Origin: Micromonospora yangpuensis | GTDB lineage: Bacteria; Actinomycetota; Actinomycetes; Mycobacteriales; Micromonosporaceae | Assembly: GCF_900091615.1 (NCBI RefSeq) | Contig: NZ_FMIA01000002.1 | Location: forward strand, 2,170,001-2,234,000 | Length of the DNA: 64,000 nucleotides | Reading direction: 5' to 3' | Shown here: positions 10,504 through 20,410 of the stretch, in pieces | Layout: every line of letters begins with the position of its first letter | How positions within the stretch are numbered: position 1 is the stretch's first letter | The notes under the pieces: generated by a model | Databases searched by the model: none | Told to the model about the DNA's origin: nothing | Seen by the model: only the letters and a program-made list of their open reading frames with translations | Position numbers and translations under genes: made by a program

Positions 10504-12942
10504 TCAGCTGTCGGAGATGAGGGCGAAGCCCCGGTTCCAGTTCTTGGCGTCCGTGTCGGGCCGGTAGTTCTTCTCGATGTTGCCGGCCGCGTCCACCGAG
10601 AACCAGAAGATCTTGGTGCCGTACGGCACGGTCAGGGTCTCGGCTCCCTCCCGGAGACCCGCCGCGGCGTAGAGGGTGGACTCGTACGTCGGCTTGCTGC
10701 CGTCCAGGGTGTAGAAGACCGCCGCCGGTTCGCTGGTCTCGAAGGTCACGTCCACCATGCCCTCGGTGGCGCTGGGCTTGGTGACCAGGGTGCTGGTCGG
10801 GCGCTTCTTGTCCTTGTCGTAGTCGCGGGCGACCCGCATCAGCTCCACCAGACCGTTGGAGTACTCCAGGGTCTGCTGGTGCGCCTCGTCCCAGGCCGGC
10901 TGGAAGGAGGTGCCGACCTCGAAGTTCCAGGCGTAGATGCCGTACTTGTACCAGAGCATGTCACCGGAGTTGCCGGCCGCCGAGTAGAGCACGTCGGAGA
11001 TCGGGCCGGTGCGGGCCGGGGTGACCGCCAGGTTCCGGTGCCGCTTGATGGCGGTCAGGATCCGCGACGACGCGCCCCAGAAGAACGACTCCTCGGCCAG
11101 GGTCGGGCGCGGCGCGGAGATCCGGCCCGGGGTGGCGTAGGCGCCCGGCGACCACATGAAGTAGTTGCCGGAGGAGTGCAGGTTCATCGAGAACTTGATG
11201 TTGGCCCGCTGGGCCAGCCAGTCCAGGTTCTTGTTCTCCGGCTCGGAGAGCTCGCTCGGGCCGGCGAAGGTGTCGCTGGTGCAGCTGGTCGACGCGCCCG
11301 AGAACCCGTCGAAGAGGCTGAACTCGGTGTAGTTGCGGTTGTTGTCCACGCCCCACGAGTTGCGGGCCAGCGCGTCGGTCGAACCACCCTCGGCGCAGTG
11401 GTTGGTCATGTTCCGGCGCTGCGAGTTGAAGTCGTAGAACGAGTAGTGCCCGCCGTCCGGGTTGATCGACGGGGCGATCCAGATGTCCAGGGTACGCAGG
11501 AGCTGCTTGGTGTTCTCGTCGGTGGCGGCGTTGCGCAGCAGGCGCTCGGCGGTCTCGATGGTCACCAGCGGCGGCACCCACTCCCGGGCGTGTTCCTGGG
11601 CGTAGGCGAGCACGCCGGTCTTGCTGCCGTCGCGGAACTTGCCGATCCGGATGGCGTACACCGGGTGCGGGTCGCGGGAGACCGAGGCCGGGGCCTTCAG
11701 GTTGTCGGTGAGCGCGGTCCGCGCGACCGGCGCGACCACGCCGTCGCCGACGCTACCCCGATAGGTGTACGCCTTGACGAGGCTGCCCGCCGAGGCGTTG
11801 ATGGCCGCGGCGACCTGGGCGGCGGTGCTGGTGGGCGTACCGTTGCCGTCGGTGGCCAGGCTGACCCGGATGGCCTTGTCGGTCAGGCTGACCGAGAGGG
11901 CCTGGTCGGCGGCGCCGGGGTTGACCAGCTCGACGGAGATGTCGTTGCCGCCCTCGTGGCCCCAGGCGAGCGAGTCGACGGCCACCCGGTTGGCGTTGGC
12001 GCTGCCGAGCACCACCTGGGCCTTGCGCCGGTACCCGTTGGTCTTGTACGGCAGTTCGACGATCTCGGCCAGCTGCGGGTACTGGTCGGCGAGGCGCTTG
12101 ATCCGGTCGTACAGCTCGGTCGGGGTGAGGTAGCTGCTGACGAAGTCCTTCTGGTAGCCCGGTCCCTCGGGTGCGTCGCCGGAGATCGGCAGCCACTCCT
12201 TGACCTGGACCTCCGCCACGTCACCGGTGGGGCTGGTGATCCGGATCTTGTCGGGGCGGGCGGTGACGGTGGCCGCGCCCCGGTGGTACAGGTACACGCC
12301 GGCGTCGACGAAGCGGGTGATGTTCTGGGTGCCGCCGGAGCCCATCGCGGTGCCCGGTCCACTGTCGCGGGTCACGGTCAGGGCGCTGGTGGAGGTCTGG
12401 CCCTGGGCCCACTTCGCCTCGACGCTGAGCACCTGGTTGGTGCCGGAGGTGTAGTAGTCCGCGCGGGTGATCTTGACGTCGGAGACGGCCGCGCTGCGGG
12501 CCAGGCTCGCCGTGAAGGCCTGGTTCTCGGCCTTGTGCTCGGCGATGGTCGCCTCGCGCTCGGCGACCCGGTCCTCGGAGTCCTCCGAGTCGAACAGGAC
12601 CTTGCCCACCTGGTAACCCTGGGCCTTGAGGCCCTGGATCTCGGTCGGGGTCACCACCGCGTGTACGACGATGCCGGACTCCGTCTGGGAGACGTGGTGG
12701 TCCAGGTCGACGCCGGTGGCGACCAGCTCGTCGAGTTCGGTGCGGTCGGCGACGGTGACCTCGACGACGCTGGCGTCCTCGTCGGCGAAGCGTTCGAGGT
12801 GCTCGGCGTGGACTTCGTGGTTGTCGTCCGGGGCGGCGGCGGTCACGGCGGTGGCCGGACCGGCCAGGAGGAGAAGGGCGGTCGCCGCGGCGGTGGCCAC
12901 GGGGAATCGCCTTCGCCACCGAGGCAGGGAGGAGGGGGACAT
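10504..12942 (-). CDS. Secreted M14 zinc carboxypeptidase
   Basis: 812-aa secreted metallocarboxypeptidase. Signal peptide 1-35 (RWRRRF then ATAAATALLLLAGPATA). An N-terminal propeptide-like region precedes the catalytic domain. Zinc ligands His451 and Glu454 lie in QEHAREWVPP; the third is the His of NLHSSGNYF; the catalytic Glu is in WNFEVGTSFQ. A C-terminal beta domain of about 80 residues follows (VDVTFETSEPAAVFYTLDGS). ATG 12942 is used because GAAAGG stands upstream; a GTG at 12957 is an alternative. It probably releases C-terminal amino acids from peptides outside the cell. It has a single-gene context. Confidence 0.9.
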   Translation of the reverse strand: MSPSSLPRWRRRFPVATAAATALLLLAGPATAVTAAAPDDNHEVHAEHLERFADEDASVVEVTVADRTELDELVATGVDLDHHVSQTESGIVVHAVVTPTEIQGLKAQGYQVGKVLFDSEDSEDRVAEREATIAEHKAENQAFTASLARSAAVSDVKITRADYYTSGTNQVLSVEAKWAQGQTSTSALTVTRDSGPGTAMGSGGTQNITRFVDAGVYLYHRGAATVTARPDKIRITSPTGDVAEVQVKEWLPISGDAPEGPGYQKDFVSSYLTPTELYDRIKRLADQYPQLAEIVELPYKTNGYRRKAQVVLGSANANRVAVDSLAWGHEGGNDISVELVNPGAADQALSVSLTDKAIRVSLATDGNGTPTSTAAQVAAAINASAGSLVKAYTYRGSVGDGVVAPVARTALTDNLKAPASVSRDPHPVYAIRIGKFRDGSKTGVLAYAQEHAREWVPPLVTIETAERLLRNAATDENTKQLLRTLDIWIAPSINPDGGHYSFYDFNSQRRNMTNHCAEGGSTDALARNSWGVDNNRNYTEFSLFDGFSGASTSCTSDTFAGPSELSEPENKNLDWLAQRANIKFSMNLHSSGNYFMWSPGAYATPGRISAPRPTLAEESFFWGASSRILTAIKRHRNLAVTPARTGPISDVLYSAAGNSGDMLWYKYGIYAWNFEVGTSFQPAWDEAHQQTLEYSNGLVELMRVARDYDKDKKRPTSTLVTKPSATEGMVDVTFETSEPAAVFYTLDGSKPTYESTLYAAAGLREGAETLTVPYGTKIFWFSVDAAGNIEKNYRPDTDAKNWNRGFALISDS

Positions 12943-13707
12943 GTCGCTACCTTTCACTGACGGTGCCGCTGGTCTTCCAGGGGTACGGCGGACCGGGTGA
13001 TCCGCCGTTGGTCCACAGTGGACCTACGGCGTGGGGGTGTCACCCGGTCAGGTCGTGACGGCTGCCCGGACATCGACGTACCCCGAGGGGCGGCCGGTGT
13101 CGGGCGGGGGGAGTGGCGGGAGGATGTGCAGGTGGGGGCCGGTGGGGTTGGCCAATCCTGGACGGCCCCGACTTGATCTGTCAATCACCCCTGCGGACCG
13201 CTCACCGGCTGTAACACGCCCTGGGAGCGCTGCCCGGCAGACCCGCGGGGTCATCGGCGTCGGTCAGCGGGATCCGATGGGGATGGTGCGGGTCTGCACG
13301 GGTATCGCCCGGCCGGCTCCAACGTCACCGCGCCCGGCCGGCCGCAGGCCGCCGATCGGCGGATCCAGATCCATCGCATAACCGGACAAGCGCCTCGGAC
13401 GTCCGGTCGTACCGACGTACCGCTGCGAGGCTGCGGCAGGACGGGTGCCCCCGGCCGGATCGGCGCGGTCCGGCACCACCCGCACCGCGTCGGACCAGCG
13501 GACAATCACCGGTTCCGCCAGGGTGGACTCACCCTGGCGGCGGAGCCGCACCACCGGTCGTGCCGGTTCGAAACGGCCCCGTCGGGGCGTGGGCGACAGG
13601 GCATCCGCCCGGCGGGGTCCGACCCGGACGGCCCGGGTCTCGCCGGGCCGGGCGGCATCCTTTCGGACGATGAGGGGCCGGGCGGCCACGTGGTCGGTCC
13701 GGACGGG
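12943..13707. other. 765-bp gap without a convincing gene
   Basis: Both strands have open frames, but their products are Arg/Pro-rich and match no family I recognise. The longest (13264-13689 minus, 141 codons, GTG start 18 bp after bsaP) has no ribosome site. The promoter of the carboxypeptidase should lie at the left end. A CelR-like half-degenerate palindrome is at 13222-13235. Confidence 0.5.
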
Positions 13708-13905
13708 TCAGCCGCGCAGTTCGCCGTGCTCGACGCAGACCGCGGACCAGCCGGCCGGCAGGATCTGCACCTTCATCCGTCGCCGGCAGTGGGCGCAGAA
13801 CCGGGGTGGCTCCAGCGCCCGGGCCGACGCGCACGCCGGGTGCGCCCCGGCGTCCGCCGGCTCACCGCACCGGTCACACCAGCGCTGGGCCACCGGCGCG
13901 CTCAC
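13708..13905 (-). CDS. bsaP: Biotin synthase auxiliary protein BsaP
   Basis: 65-aa protein whose GTG start overlaps the bioB stop (GTGA), so it is translated with bioB. It has two Cys pairs, CDRC near residue 10 and CAHC near residue 37, plus two further Cys, and ends [20 protein letters not shown]. In mycobacteria a small Cys-containing protein in this position, BsaP, is needed for biotin synthase activity and supports its iron-sulfur cluster (recalled from recent work). Position, size and Cys pattern fit. It is small enough to be missed by gene callers. Confidence 0.8.
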   Translation of the reverse strand: MSAPVAQRWCDRCGEPADAGAHPACASARALEPPRFCAHCRRRMKVQILPAGWSAVCVEHGELRG

Positions 13906-14897
13906 AGGGTGGCCGAGAGCGCCTTGACCGGCATCTTCAGGTCGTCGAGCAGCTTCAGGTCGTCGGTGGCCGGCCGGCCCAGGGTGGTCAGGTAGTTGCC
14001 GACGATCACCGCGTTGATCCCGCCGAGCAGACCCTCCCGGGTGCCCAGGTCGCCGAGGGTGAGCTCGCGACCGCCGGCGTACCGCAGGATGGTGCGCGGC
14101 ATGGCCAGCCGGAAGGCGGCGATGGCCCGCAGCGCGTCCTTGCCCTCCACCACCGGGCGGTCGCCGAGCGGGGTGCCCGGCCGGGGGTTGAGGAAGTTCA
14201 GTGGGACCTCGTGCGGGTCCAGCGCGGCCAGCTGCGCGGCGAACTCGGCCCGCTGCTCCACCGTCTCGCCCAGGCCCAGGATGCCGCCGCAGCAGACCTC
14301 CATGCCCGACTCCCGCACCATCCGCAGGGTCTCCCAGCGCTCCTCCCAGCTGTGCGTGGTGACCACGTTGGGGAAGTAGGAGCGGCAGGTCTCCAGGTTG
14401 TGGTTGTAGCGGTGCACGCCCATCTCGACCAGCTCGTCGACCTGCTCCTGGCTGAGCATGCCCAACGACGCGGCGACCTGGATGTCGACCGCTGCCTTGA
14501 TGGCGGCCACGCCCTCGCGCATCTGCTTCATCAGCCGGGCGTCCGGGCCACGGACGGCGGCCACGATGCAGAACTCCGTCGCCCCGGTGGCCGCGGTCTG
14601 CTTCGCCGCCTCGACCAGCGACGGGATGTCCAGGAACACCGACCGCACCGGGGAGGTGAACAGCCCCGACTGGGAACAGAAGTGGCAGTCCTCCGGGCAG
14701 CCGCCGGTCTTCAGCGAGACGATCCCCTCGACCTCCACCTCCGGACCACACCAGCGCATCCGCACCTCGTGGGCGAGCTGCAGCGCGGCGGACAGGTGCT
14801 CGTCGGGCAGGTTCAGCACCGCGAGGACGCCGGCTTCGTCGAGGCCGACGCCGTTCTCCAGCACCTGGGTCCGGGCCTGGTCGAGGATCTCTGGCAT
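13902..14897 (-). CDS. bioB: Biotin synthase
   Basis: 331-aa radical-SAM enzyme that inserts sulfur into dethiobiotin. The 4Fe-4S site is Cys67, Cys71 and Cys74 in [14 protein letters not shown]. Downstream are the BioB motifs [12 protein letters not shown] and [10 protein letters not shown], and a conserved C-terminus with [11 protein letters not shown] and RYAGGRE. The ATG at 14897 fits the family N-terminus. It is divergent from bioF-bioD across 370 bp and overlaps bsaP by 4 bp. bioA is not in the window, so the KAPA-to-DAPA step must be encoded elsewhere. Confidence 0.97.
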   Translation of the reverse strand: MPEILDQARTQVLENGVGLDEAGVLAVLNLPDEHLSAALQLAHEVRMRWCGPEVEVEGIVSLKTGGCPEDCHFCSQSGLFTSPVRSVFLDIPSLVEAAKQTAATGATEFCIVAAVRGPDARLMKQMREGVAAIKAAVDIQVAASLGMLSQEQVDELVEMGVHRYNHNLETCRSYFPNVVTTHSWEERWETLRMVRESGMEVCCGGILGLGETVEQRAEFAAQLAALDPHEVPLNFLNPRPGTPLGDRPVVEGKDALRAIAAFRLAMPRTILRYAGGRELTLGDLGTREGLLGGINAVIVGNYLTTLGRPATDDLKLLDDLKMPVKALSATL

Positions 14898-15267
14898 GGC
14901 TCGTACCCTACAAGGCCGCGTACCGCGCGGGAACGCCGCCGCCGGTGCGGCAGGCCGGCCGGACCGCGACCCACGCTCCGGCACGCCGGGGCGGGTCGGG
15001 ACCCACCACCGTCCGGCACTCCGGGCGGACCGGGACCCACCACCGTCCGGCACGCCCGGCGAGGGCGGGCAGGCCCGCCGCCACGCCGGTACGGGCGGCA
15101 AAGATGGTAATTTCGCCCCGGTCGGCGGCGGATCGACGCCGGGCGGCGGACCCGGGGCGGGGCCCGGCCGTACCGGGCGGTGGTGTCTGCCGCCGCAGAC
15201 CACGGCGGGGCCGGTGGGGGTCGGTCCCGGCGGCGGACGAAGATCCCGGCGGACGAAGGGGGACACG
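14898..15267. repeat. Divergent bioB/bioF intergenic region with about 35-bp repeats
   Basis: A unit beginning ccggcac and ending gacccaccaccgt occurs at 14978-15012 and 15013-15046, with partial copies on both sides (14950-15060). No gene is seen. The promoters for bioB-bsaP and bioF-bioD must lie here; no recognised BirA or BioQ operator was found by eye. Confidence 0.6.
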
Positions 15268-16416
15268 GTGGCGGACTGGCTGGCGGCGCTGGACCGCCGC
15301 GCCGAGCTGCGGGCCCGCGCGGGGCTCACCCGGCGGCTGCGCCCGCGCGCCGCCGGCGACGCCGTGACCGACCTGGCCGGCAACGACTACCTCGGCCTGG
15401 CCCGGCACCCCGAGGTCACCGCCGCCGCGGCCAAGGCCCTGACCGAGTACGGCCTGGGCGCCACCGGCTCCCGTCTGGTGCGCGGCTCCACCGAGGCCCA
15501 CCAGGAGCTGGAGAGCGCCCTGGCCGACTGGCTCGGCACCGAGCGGAGTCTGGTCTTCTCCTCCGGCTACCTGGCCAACCTCGGCGCGATCCGGGGCCTG
15601 GTCCGCCCGCGTACCCTGCTGGTCTCCGACGCCCACAACCACGCCTCGCTCATCGACGGCTGCCGGCTCTCCGGCGCGGAGACGGTCGTCACGCCGCACG
15701 CCGACCCCGACGCCGTGGCCGAGGTGCTCGCCACCGCCGAGGGGCGACCGGCGGTGGTGGTCACCGAGAGCGTCTTCTCCGTCGACGGCGACCTCGCCCC
15801 GCTGGCCCGGCTGCACGCCGTCACCCGCCGGCACGGCGCGTTGCTGCTGGTCGACGAGGCGCACGCGGTCGGGGTCGTCGGGCCGGGCGGGGCCGGCGGG
15901 GTCGCCGCCGCCGGGCTGGCCGGCGCGCCGGACGTGGTGCTGACCGCCACCCTGTCCAAGGCGCTGGGCGGCGCGGGCGGGGTGGTGGCCGCCCCGGCCG
16001 GGTTCGTCAGGCACCTGATCGAGACCGGTCGGACGTTCATCTTCGACACCGCGCTGCCGCCGGCGATCGTGGCCGGCGTGCACGCCGCCGTCGAGCTGGC
16101 CCGCACCGGCGACGACCTGCGGGCCGAGCTGACCGACCGGGTCGCCACCGCGGTCCACCGGCTACGCGCCGCCGGCCTGACCGTCTCCGCACCGGACGCG
16201 GCGGTGGTGTCGGTGACCGCGCCGGACCCGGCGGCGGCGGTCAGCTGGGCGGCCGACTGCGCCGACCGGGCCGTCGCGGTGGGCTGCTTCCGGCCACCGT
16301 CCACCCCCGACAACCGCTCCCGGCTGCGCCTGACCGTCAACGCCGGCGTACCCCGGCCCGACTTCGACCGCGCCCTGACCACGATCGTCACCTGCGCCCC
16401 ACAGGAAGTGCTATGA
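15268..16416 (+). CDS. bioF: 8-amino-7-oxononanoate synthase
   Basis: 382-aa PLP enzyme joining pimeloyl thioester and alanine to KAPA in biotin synthesis. Fold-type I features: [28 protein letters not shown], the Asp/His of [13 protein letters not shown], and PLP-binding Lys231 in [14 protein letters not shown]. The GTG at 15268 was chosen because AAGGGGGAC lies just upstream and family members start here; the frame stays open further 5' across repeats. The stop overlaps the bioD start (ATGA). Confidence 0.95.
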   Translation: MADWLAALDRRAELRARAGLTRRLRPRAAGDAVTDLAGNDYLGLARHPEVTAAAAKALTEYGLGATGSRLVRGSTEAHQELESALADWLGTERSLVFSSGYLANLGAIRGLVRPRTLLVSDAHNHASLIDGCRLSGAETVVTPHADPDAVAEVLATAEGRPAVVVTESVFSVDGDLAPLARLHAVTRRHGALLLVDEAHAVGVVGPGGAGGVAAAGLAGAPDVVLTATLSKALGGAGGVVAAPAGFVRHLIETGRTFIFDTALPPAIVAGVHAAVELARTGDDLRAELTDRVATAVHRLRAAGLTVSAPDAAVVSVTAPDPAAAVSWAADCADRAVAVGCFRPPSTPDNRSRLRLTVNAGVPRPDFDRALTTIVTCAPQEVL

Positions 16417-17141
16417 GCGACGCGTGGCACGGTCCGGTCCTGGTCACCGGCACGGACACCGAGGTCGGCAAGACGGTGGTGACCGCCGCGATCACCGCTG
16501 CGGCGCAGACCGCCGGGCTGCGGGTCGCGGTGATCAAACCCGGTCAGACGGGTACGGCCGACGGCGGGCCCGGTGATCTCGACACGGTGACCCGGCTGGC
16601 GGCCCCGGCGACCGGCCGGACCCTGGCCAGCTTCCCCGATCCGCTGGCCCCCCTCGCGGCGGCCCGGGTGGCCCAGTTGGAGCCGCTGGAGCTGTACCAC
16701 GCCGTCGACGCCATCCGCGAGGAGATCGACAAGCACGACCTGGTGCTGATCGAGGGGGCCGGCGGGCTGCTCGTACCGATGGGGGTGCGTCCCTCCGGTG
16801 AGCCGTGGACGGTGGCCGACCTGGCGGTGTCGCTGGACGCGCCGGCCGTGGTGGTCGCCCGCGCCGGCCTCGGCACGCTCAACCACACCGCGCTGACCCT
16901 GGAGGCCCTGCAGCGACGGGCGGTACCGGCCGGGGTGGTCATCGGCGCCTGGCCGGCCGAGCCGGAGTTGGTGCACTGGGCCAACCTGAGCGACCTGGTG
17001 CCCAACCTGCTCGGCGCGCTACCCGCCGGGGCGGGCTCGATGGACCCGGGCGTGTTCCGCCGTTCCGCCCCCGGCTGGCTGACCCCGGTGCTGTACGGGG
17101 TGCTCGACGACTGGCGTTCCTGGGCCGAGGACGCCGGCTGA
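16413..17141 (+). CDS. bioD: Dethiobiotin synthetase
   Basis: 242-aa ATP-dependent carboxylase that closes the ureido ring of dethiobiotin. P-loop GTDTEVGKT at residues 13-21; substrate Lys in VIKPGQTG; second conserved motif LIEGAGGLLVPMG. The ATG overlaps the bioF stop. The length is typical, and the operon order bioF-bioD is common in actinobacteria. Confidence 0.95.
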   Translation: MSDAWHGPVLVTGTDTEVGKTVVTAAITAAAQTAGLRVAVIKPGQTGTADGGPGDLDTVTRLAAPATGRTLASFPDPLAPLAAARVAQLEPLELYHAVDAIREEIDKHDLVLIEGAGGLLVPMGVRPSGEPWTVADLAVSLDAPAVVVARAGLGTLNHTALTLEALQRRAVPAGVVIGAWPAEPELVHWANLSDLVPNLLGALPAGAGSMDPGVFRRSAPGWLTPVLYGVLDDWRSWAEDAG

Positions 17142-17178
17142 CGTACCAGCCATCTTTTTCGTCCCCACCACCTGAATG

Positions 17179-17207
17179 CCCGCCCCGCCGACCTGCGGCG
17201 GGGCGGG
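17179..17207. terminator. Bidirectional hairpin after bioD
   Basis: Perfect 12-bp stem (17179-17190 with 17196-17207) and ACCTG loop between convergent bioD and the hydrolase gene. Confidence 0.7.
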
Positions 17208-17217
17208 ACGACTGCGG

Positions 17218-18390
17218 TCACCGACCGGGCAGAACCCCGCCGGGGGTGAAGAGAACCTCGGGGAAGCGGGGGGAGGGGCCGTCGAGCAGTGGGACCGGCC
17301 GGTCGCGCAGGTGCCGGTCGACGAAGGCGGTCAGGTACGTCCGGGTGATCAGCAGTTGCCGCTCGCCCGACAGCGGCCCGGGGTCCTGTCCGAGTTGAGC
17401 GCCGAGGACCGGCCGGTCGGTGAAGGACATGTGCCCGGTGCCGGTGACGGTCAGCCACCGTTTCCACCCGGCCAGGCCGGGCCAGTCCCGCACCCAGCTG
17501 TGGTCCGGCACCCGCTCCGCGCCGACCAGCAGCACCGGCCGGTCCACCGTGCCGGGCGGGACGGGGACGAAGAGCGTGCCGTCCAGGACCGCGGCGGCGT
17601 CCACCCGCCGGTCGGTGCGGAGCGTGTGCACGGCGCTGGCGCCCCCGATGGAGTGGCCCGCCACGGCGATCCTGCGGTGGTCGACGAACCGGGCCCCCGG
17701 CCAGGCCGGCCGGACCCCCGTCAGCTGGTCGAGTAGGAACGCCAGGTCGGCGGCCCGGCCCTCGACGACCCGGGCGGGGGTGCCGGTGCCCCACTCGTCG
17801 CACACCTGGCACCCGATGACCCGACCGTCGGGGAACTCGATCCCGTACGCCTCGTACGGGTGGTCCACGCCGGCGACCACGTACCCCCGGCTGGCCAGCT
17901 CCTCGGCGAGCCCGGTGAGCGACTCCCGACTGAGCGTGAAGCCGGGGGAGAGGAGCACCAACGGCCAGTGGCCCGGCCGTACCGGGGCATCCCGACGGGA
18001 ATTGGTGCGGACCGTGGTGAGCAGGTCCGGCGGCACCGGCAGACCGGTGGCGGCGAGGACCCGGGCGGAGACCTCCGCCGTGGTGTACGGCGCGGGCGGC
18101 TCGGCGGTGCGTAGGGCCGGGTACCAGATGGTGACCATCAGTTCCCGGGGCAGCTCGGGCCGCCACTGGTCCGGTCGTTCCCGGTCGGTCAGGTGCAACC
18201 AGGTCGTACCGACCGGGTGCCGGCCGGTCGGCGGGGGCAGGTGCAGACCGGAAGTCGTCGCTGGCGGGGCCGCGACCGCACCGGCAGGCAGGAGTACCAC
18301 CAGCGTCAGCAGGAGTACGGCAAGCGCCCGGACGCTGCGCGGGCGTCGTTTCGGTGCCGGTGCTGCCGTCATCACGGTGGGCTTCGACAT
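17218..18390 (-). CDS. Secreted alpha/beta hydrolase, PAF-acetylhydrolase-like
   Basis: About 390 aa. A basic N-terminus and hydrophobic stretch (VRALAVLLLTLVVLLPAGAV) form a signal peptide or anchor. The body resembles the platelet-activating-factor acetylhydrolase/lipase group: oxyanion region LVLLSPGF, nucleophile elbow GHSIGG, and a late His in GTGHMSFTD. It probably acts outside the cell on an ester or lipid substrate; the true substrate is unknown. Start candidates are ATG 18399, 18390 and 18372; 18390 is used without a clear ribosome site. It runs in the same direction as the P450 and methyltransferase genes, with a repeat copy between. Confidence 0.78.
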   Translation of the reverse strand: MSKPTVMTAAPAPKRRPRSVRALAVLLLTLVVLLPAGAVAAPPATTSGLHLPPPTGRHPVGTTWLHLTDRERPDQWRPELPRELMVTIWYPALRTAEPPAPYTTAEVSARVLAATGLPVPPDLLTTVRTNSRRDAPVRPGHWPLVLLSPGFTLSRESLTGLAEELASRGYVVAGVDHPYEAYGIEFPDGRVIGCQVCDEWGTGTPARVVEGRAADLAFLLDQLTGVRPAWPGARFVDHRRIAVAGHSIGGASAVHTLRTDRRVDAAAVLDGTLFVPVPPGTVDRPVLLVGAERVPDHSWVRDWPGLAGWKRWLTVTGTGHMSFTDRPVLGAQLGQDPGPLSGERQLLITRTYLTAFVDRHLRDRPVPLLDGPSPRFPEVLFTPGGVLPGR

Positions 18391-18454
18391 GGCACCCATG
18401 GTGGCCGATATCGCAGTCTGTCGCTGCCCCCTACCCACTTCTGCGGGTTCGCGG

Positions 18455-19732
18455 TCAGCCGTGCCGGTGAGCGGGGAACCCTTCTCTACCGAATGCGTTA
18501 ACAGGGGGCCCTTCCTTACACACGAGGAGGGTGTCGGGGATGCGGAAGGTGAGGTTGTCGGGGTACCAGGGTGGACGGAGCACGGTCAGGCCGGGCAGCA
18601 GCGGGGCCAGCTCGTCGACCACCACGGTCGCCTCCAGCCGGGCCAGTTGTGCGCCGACGCAACGGTGCGCGCCCGCCCCGAAGGCCAGGTGCCGGCGGGA
18701 CCCGCGCTGACCGGGTACGAACTCGTCGGGCCGGTCGACCACGGTGGCGTCCCGGCCGGCGCGGGCCAGCCAGAGCACGATGCTGGTGCCCGCCGGCACC
18801 GCCGTGGCACCCAGCGTGGTGTCGACGGCCGCGACCCGTCGCCAGGTGACGATCGGCGGCTCCAGGCGCAGCCCCTCCTCGACCACGTCGGCGACGTCGA
18901 CGGTGCCCCGGCGCAGCCCGGCCAGGATCGCCGGCTCGCCGGTCAACCGGTGCAGCAGCAGGGTGAGGAACTGCGAGGTGGTCTCCTGCCCGGCGACCAG
19001 CAGGAAGAACAGCGCCCCGACCACGACGTCCGGGCCGTGCCCGGCCGCCCGCAGCCGCGCCGCCAGCCCCGGTCCGGTGGCGGCGAAGTCACGCAGCACC
19101 CGGTGGAAGCGGCCCACCTCGGCGGCGAGCACCTGCTGCCGGTCGGCGTCCAGCGGCGCCCAGAACAACTCCAGGGCGGCGCGGGCGAAGTCCTTCACCG
19201 CGCCCAGCGGCGCGTCGGGCAGCTCGACCAGCCGGGCCAGGGCCAGCAGCGGCAGGTCGGCGGCGAGTTCGGCGTGCAGGTCGACAGGTACGCCGGCGCG
19301 CAGCGCGGCACCGATCCGGGCGACCCGGCGGCGGACCAGCCCGGTCAGCCAGCCGCGCTGGGCCTCGACCCGGCTCGGGTGCAGCGCCTCGGCGACGATG
19401 GCCCGGATCTGCGGGTGGCTGGCGCCGGCGTTGTTGGCAAGTGTCGGCGGCAACCGGAACCGGTGCCCGGCGAGCACCCGCAACGCGGCCACCGGCACCG
19501 GGGTCACCGCGTCGAGGGCGTTGTCGGGCCGGTAGGTCTGCGGGTCGGCGAGCACCTGACGGACCAGGGCGTGCCGGGTGACCACCAGATGTCGTACGCC
19601 GACGTGGTCGACGACGCTCGCCACGTCCGGCCACCCGGGCCGCGCGCCAGCCGCGTCCGGGCCGCCGGACGCCATGGCGTCCACGTCCGGTCCCGCGGTG
19701 TCGGCGACCGCCGTCCAGCTCCGGAACAGCAC
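18455..19732 (-). CDS. Cytochrome P450
   Basis: 425-aa soluble bacterial P450. I-helix oxygen motif AGQETT, ExxR-type EGLRLEPP region, and heme ligand Cys358 in FGAGAHRCVG. It begins at a GTG only 9 bp after the methyltransferase stop, so the two are co-transcribed. The C-terminus is odd: after LTFRIPDTLL, where family members usually end soon, the last 20 residues (406-425) are encoded by a dispersed repeat element at 18469-18517 and its flank. The insertion seems to have replaced the original end. Substrate unknown; the redox partners are not nearby. Confidence 0.93.
   Translation of the reverse strand: MLFRSWTAVADTAGPDVDAMASGGPDAAGARPGWPDVASVVDHVGVRHLVVTRHALVRQVLADPQTYRPDNALDAVTPVPVAALRVLAGHRFRLPPTLANNAGASHPQIRAIVAEALHPSRVEAQRGWLTGLVRRRVARIGAALRAGVPVDLHAELAADLPLLALARLVELPDAPLGAVKDFARAALELFWAPLDADRQQVLAAEVGRFHRVLRDFAATGPGLAARLRAAGHGPDVVVGALFFLLVAGQETTSQFLTLLLHRLTGEPAILAGLRRGTVDVADVVEEGLRLEPPIVTWRRVAAVDTTLGATAVPAGTSIVLWLARAGRDATVVDRPDEFVPGQRGSRRHLAFGAGAHRCVGAQLARLEATVVVDELAPLLPGLTVLRPPWYPDNLTFRIPDTLLVCKEGPPVNAFGREGFPAHRHG
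18469..18517. repeat. Dispersed repeat family C, copy 1
   Basis: About 49 bp containing GTTAACAGGGGGCCCTTC and a second GGGGAACCCTTC-type arm. It matches, in the other orientation, the sequence at 38773-38822 at most positions. This copy lies inside the 3' end of the P450 gene. Confidence 0.8.
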
Positions 19733-19741
19733 CTCGACACG

Positions 19742-20410
19742 CTAGCCGTCGGCGCGCGGTCGGGCGGGGTTCAGCTCCCACACCGTGGTGCGCTTCACCC
19801 GGACGCTCTCCAGCGCCGGCGGCACCGGCACCTGGTAGCTGGCCAGCTCCCGGAACCGGTCCCGGGGCAGGAAGGCCCGCCCCGGGTCGCCGACCAGCAC
19901 CCGGGCCCCGCCGCGGGCCGCGCGCAGCAGGAAACGCAGCATCCGGTTGGCCATCGCCTCGCTGTAGAAGACGTCCCCGGCGAGCACCACCTCGGCGTCG
20001 GCGGCGTCGGTGTCCAGCACGTCGCCGAGTTCGGCGTCGACGCGTACCTCGTTGGCGCCGGCGTTGAGGGCGACCGCGGCCACCGCACGCTCGTCGACCT
20101 CGACGGCGCGGACGCTGGTCGCGCCGCAGCGCGCGGCGGCGATGCCCACCAGCCCACTGCCGGCGGCCAGGTCGAGCACCCGCCGGTCGGCGACCACCGT
20201 CGGATGGTCGATGACGTACCGGGCCAGGGCCTGCCCGCCGGCCCAGGCGAAGGCCCAGAACGGGGGCGGTTGGGCGCTGCGGAACTCGCCCTCGGTCAGC
20301 TCCCACAACCCGATCGGCTCGTCGGCCTGGTGCAGGCGTACCTCGGGCACGAAGGCGACCGGGGCGAGCCGGGCGTGCAGCCGGACGAAGGTGGCGTGGA
20401 GGTCGGACAT
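19742..20410 (-). CDS. Class I SAM-dependent methyltransferase
   Basis: 222-aa Rossmann-fold methyltransferase. Motif I VLDLAAGSGLVGIAAARCG at about 78-96; acidic residue of strand 2 in VRAVEVDERA; an LAGDVFYSE motif. It looks like the ETFB-lysine/PrmA-like branch that methylates proteins (PPFWAFAWAGGQALARY before motif I), but the substrate is not clear. It is the first gene of a two-gene operon with the P450. The ATG at 20410 is in a typical context. Confidence 0.82.
   Translation of the reverse strand: MSDLHATFVRLHARLAPVAFVPEVRLHQADEPIGLWELTEGEFRSAQPPPFWAFAWAGGQALARYVIDHPTVVADRRVLDLAAGSGLVGIAAARCGATSVRAVEVDERAVAAVALNAGANEVRVDAELGDVLDTDAADAEVVLAGDVFYSEAMANRMLRFLLRAARGGARVLVGDPGRAFLPRDRFRELASYQVPVPPALESVRVKRTTVWELNPARPRADG

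Noticed and set aside
13222..13235. Second CelR-type operator (TGGGAGCGCTGCCC)
   Set aside because: One half-site is broken, and the nearest gene in the right orientation, a carboxypeptidase, starts 280 bp away with no link to cellulose.
13264..13689. 141-codon open frame downstream of bsaP on the minus strand
   Set aside because: Arg/Pro-rich product, no family likeness and no ribosome site before the GTG. Such frames arise easily at this GC content.
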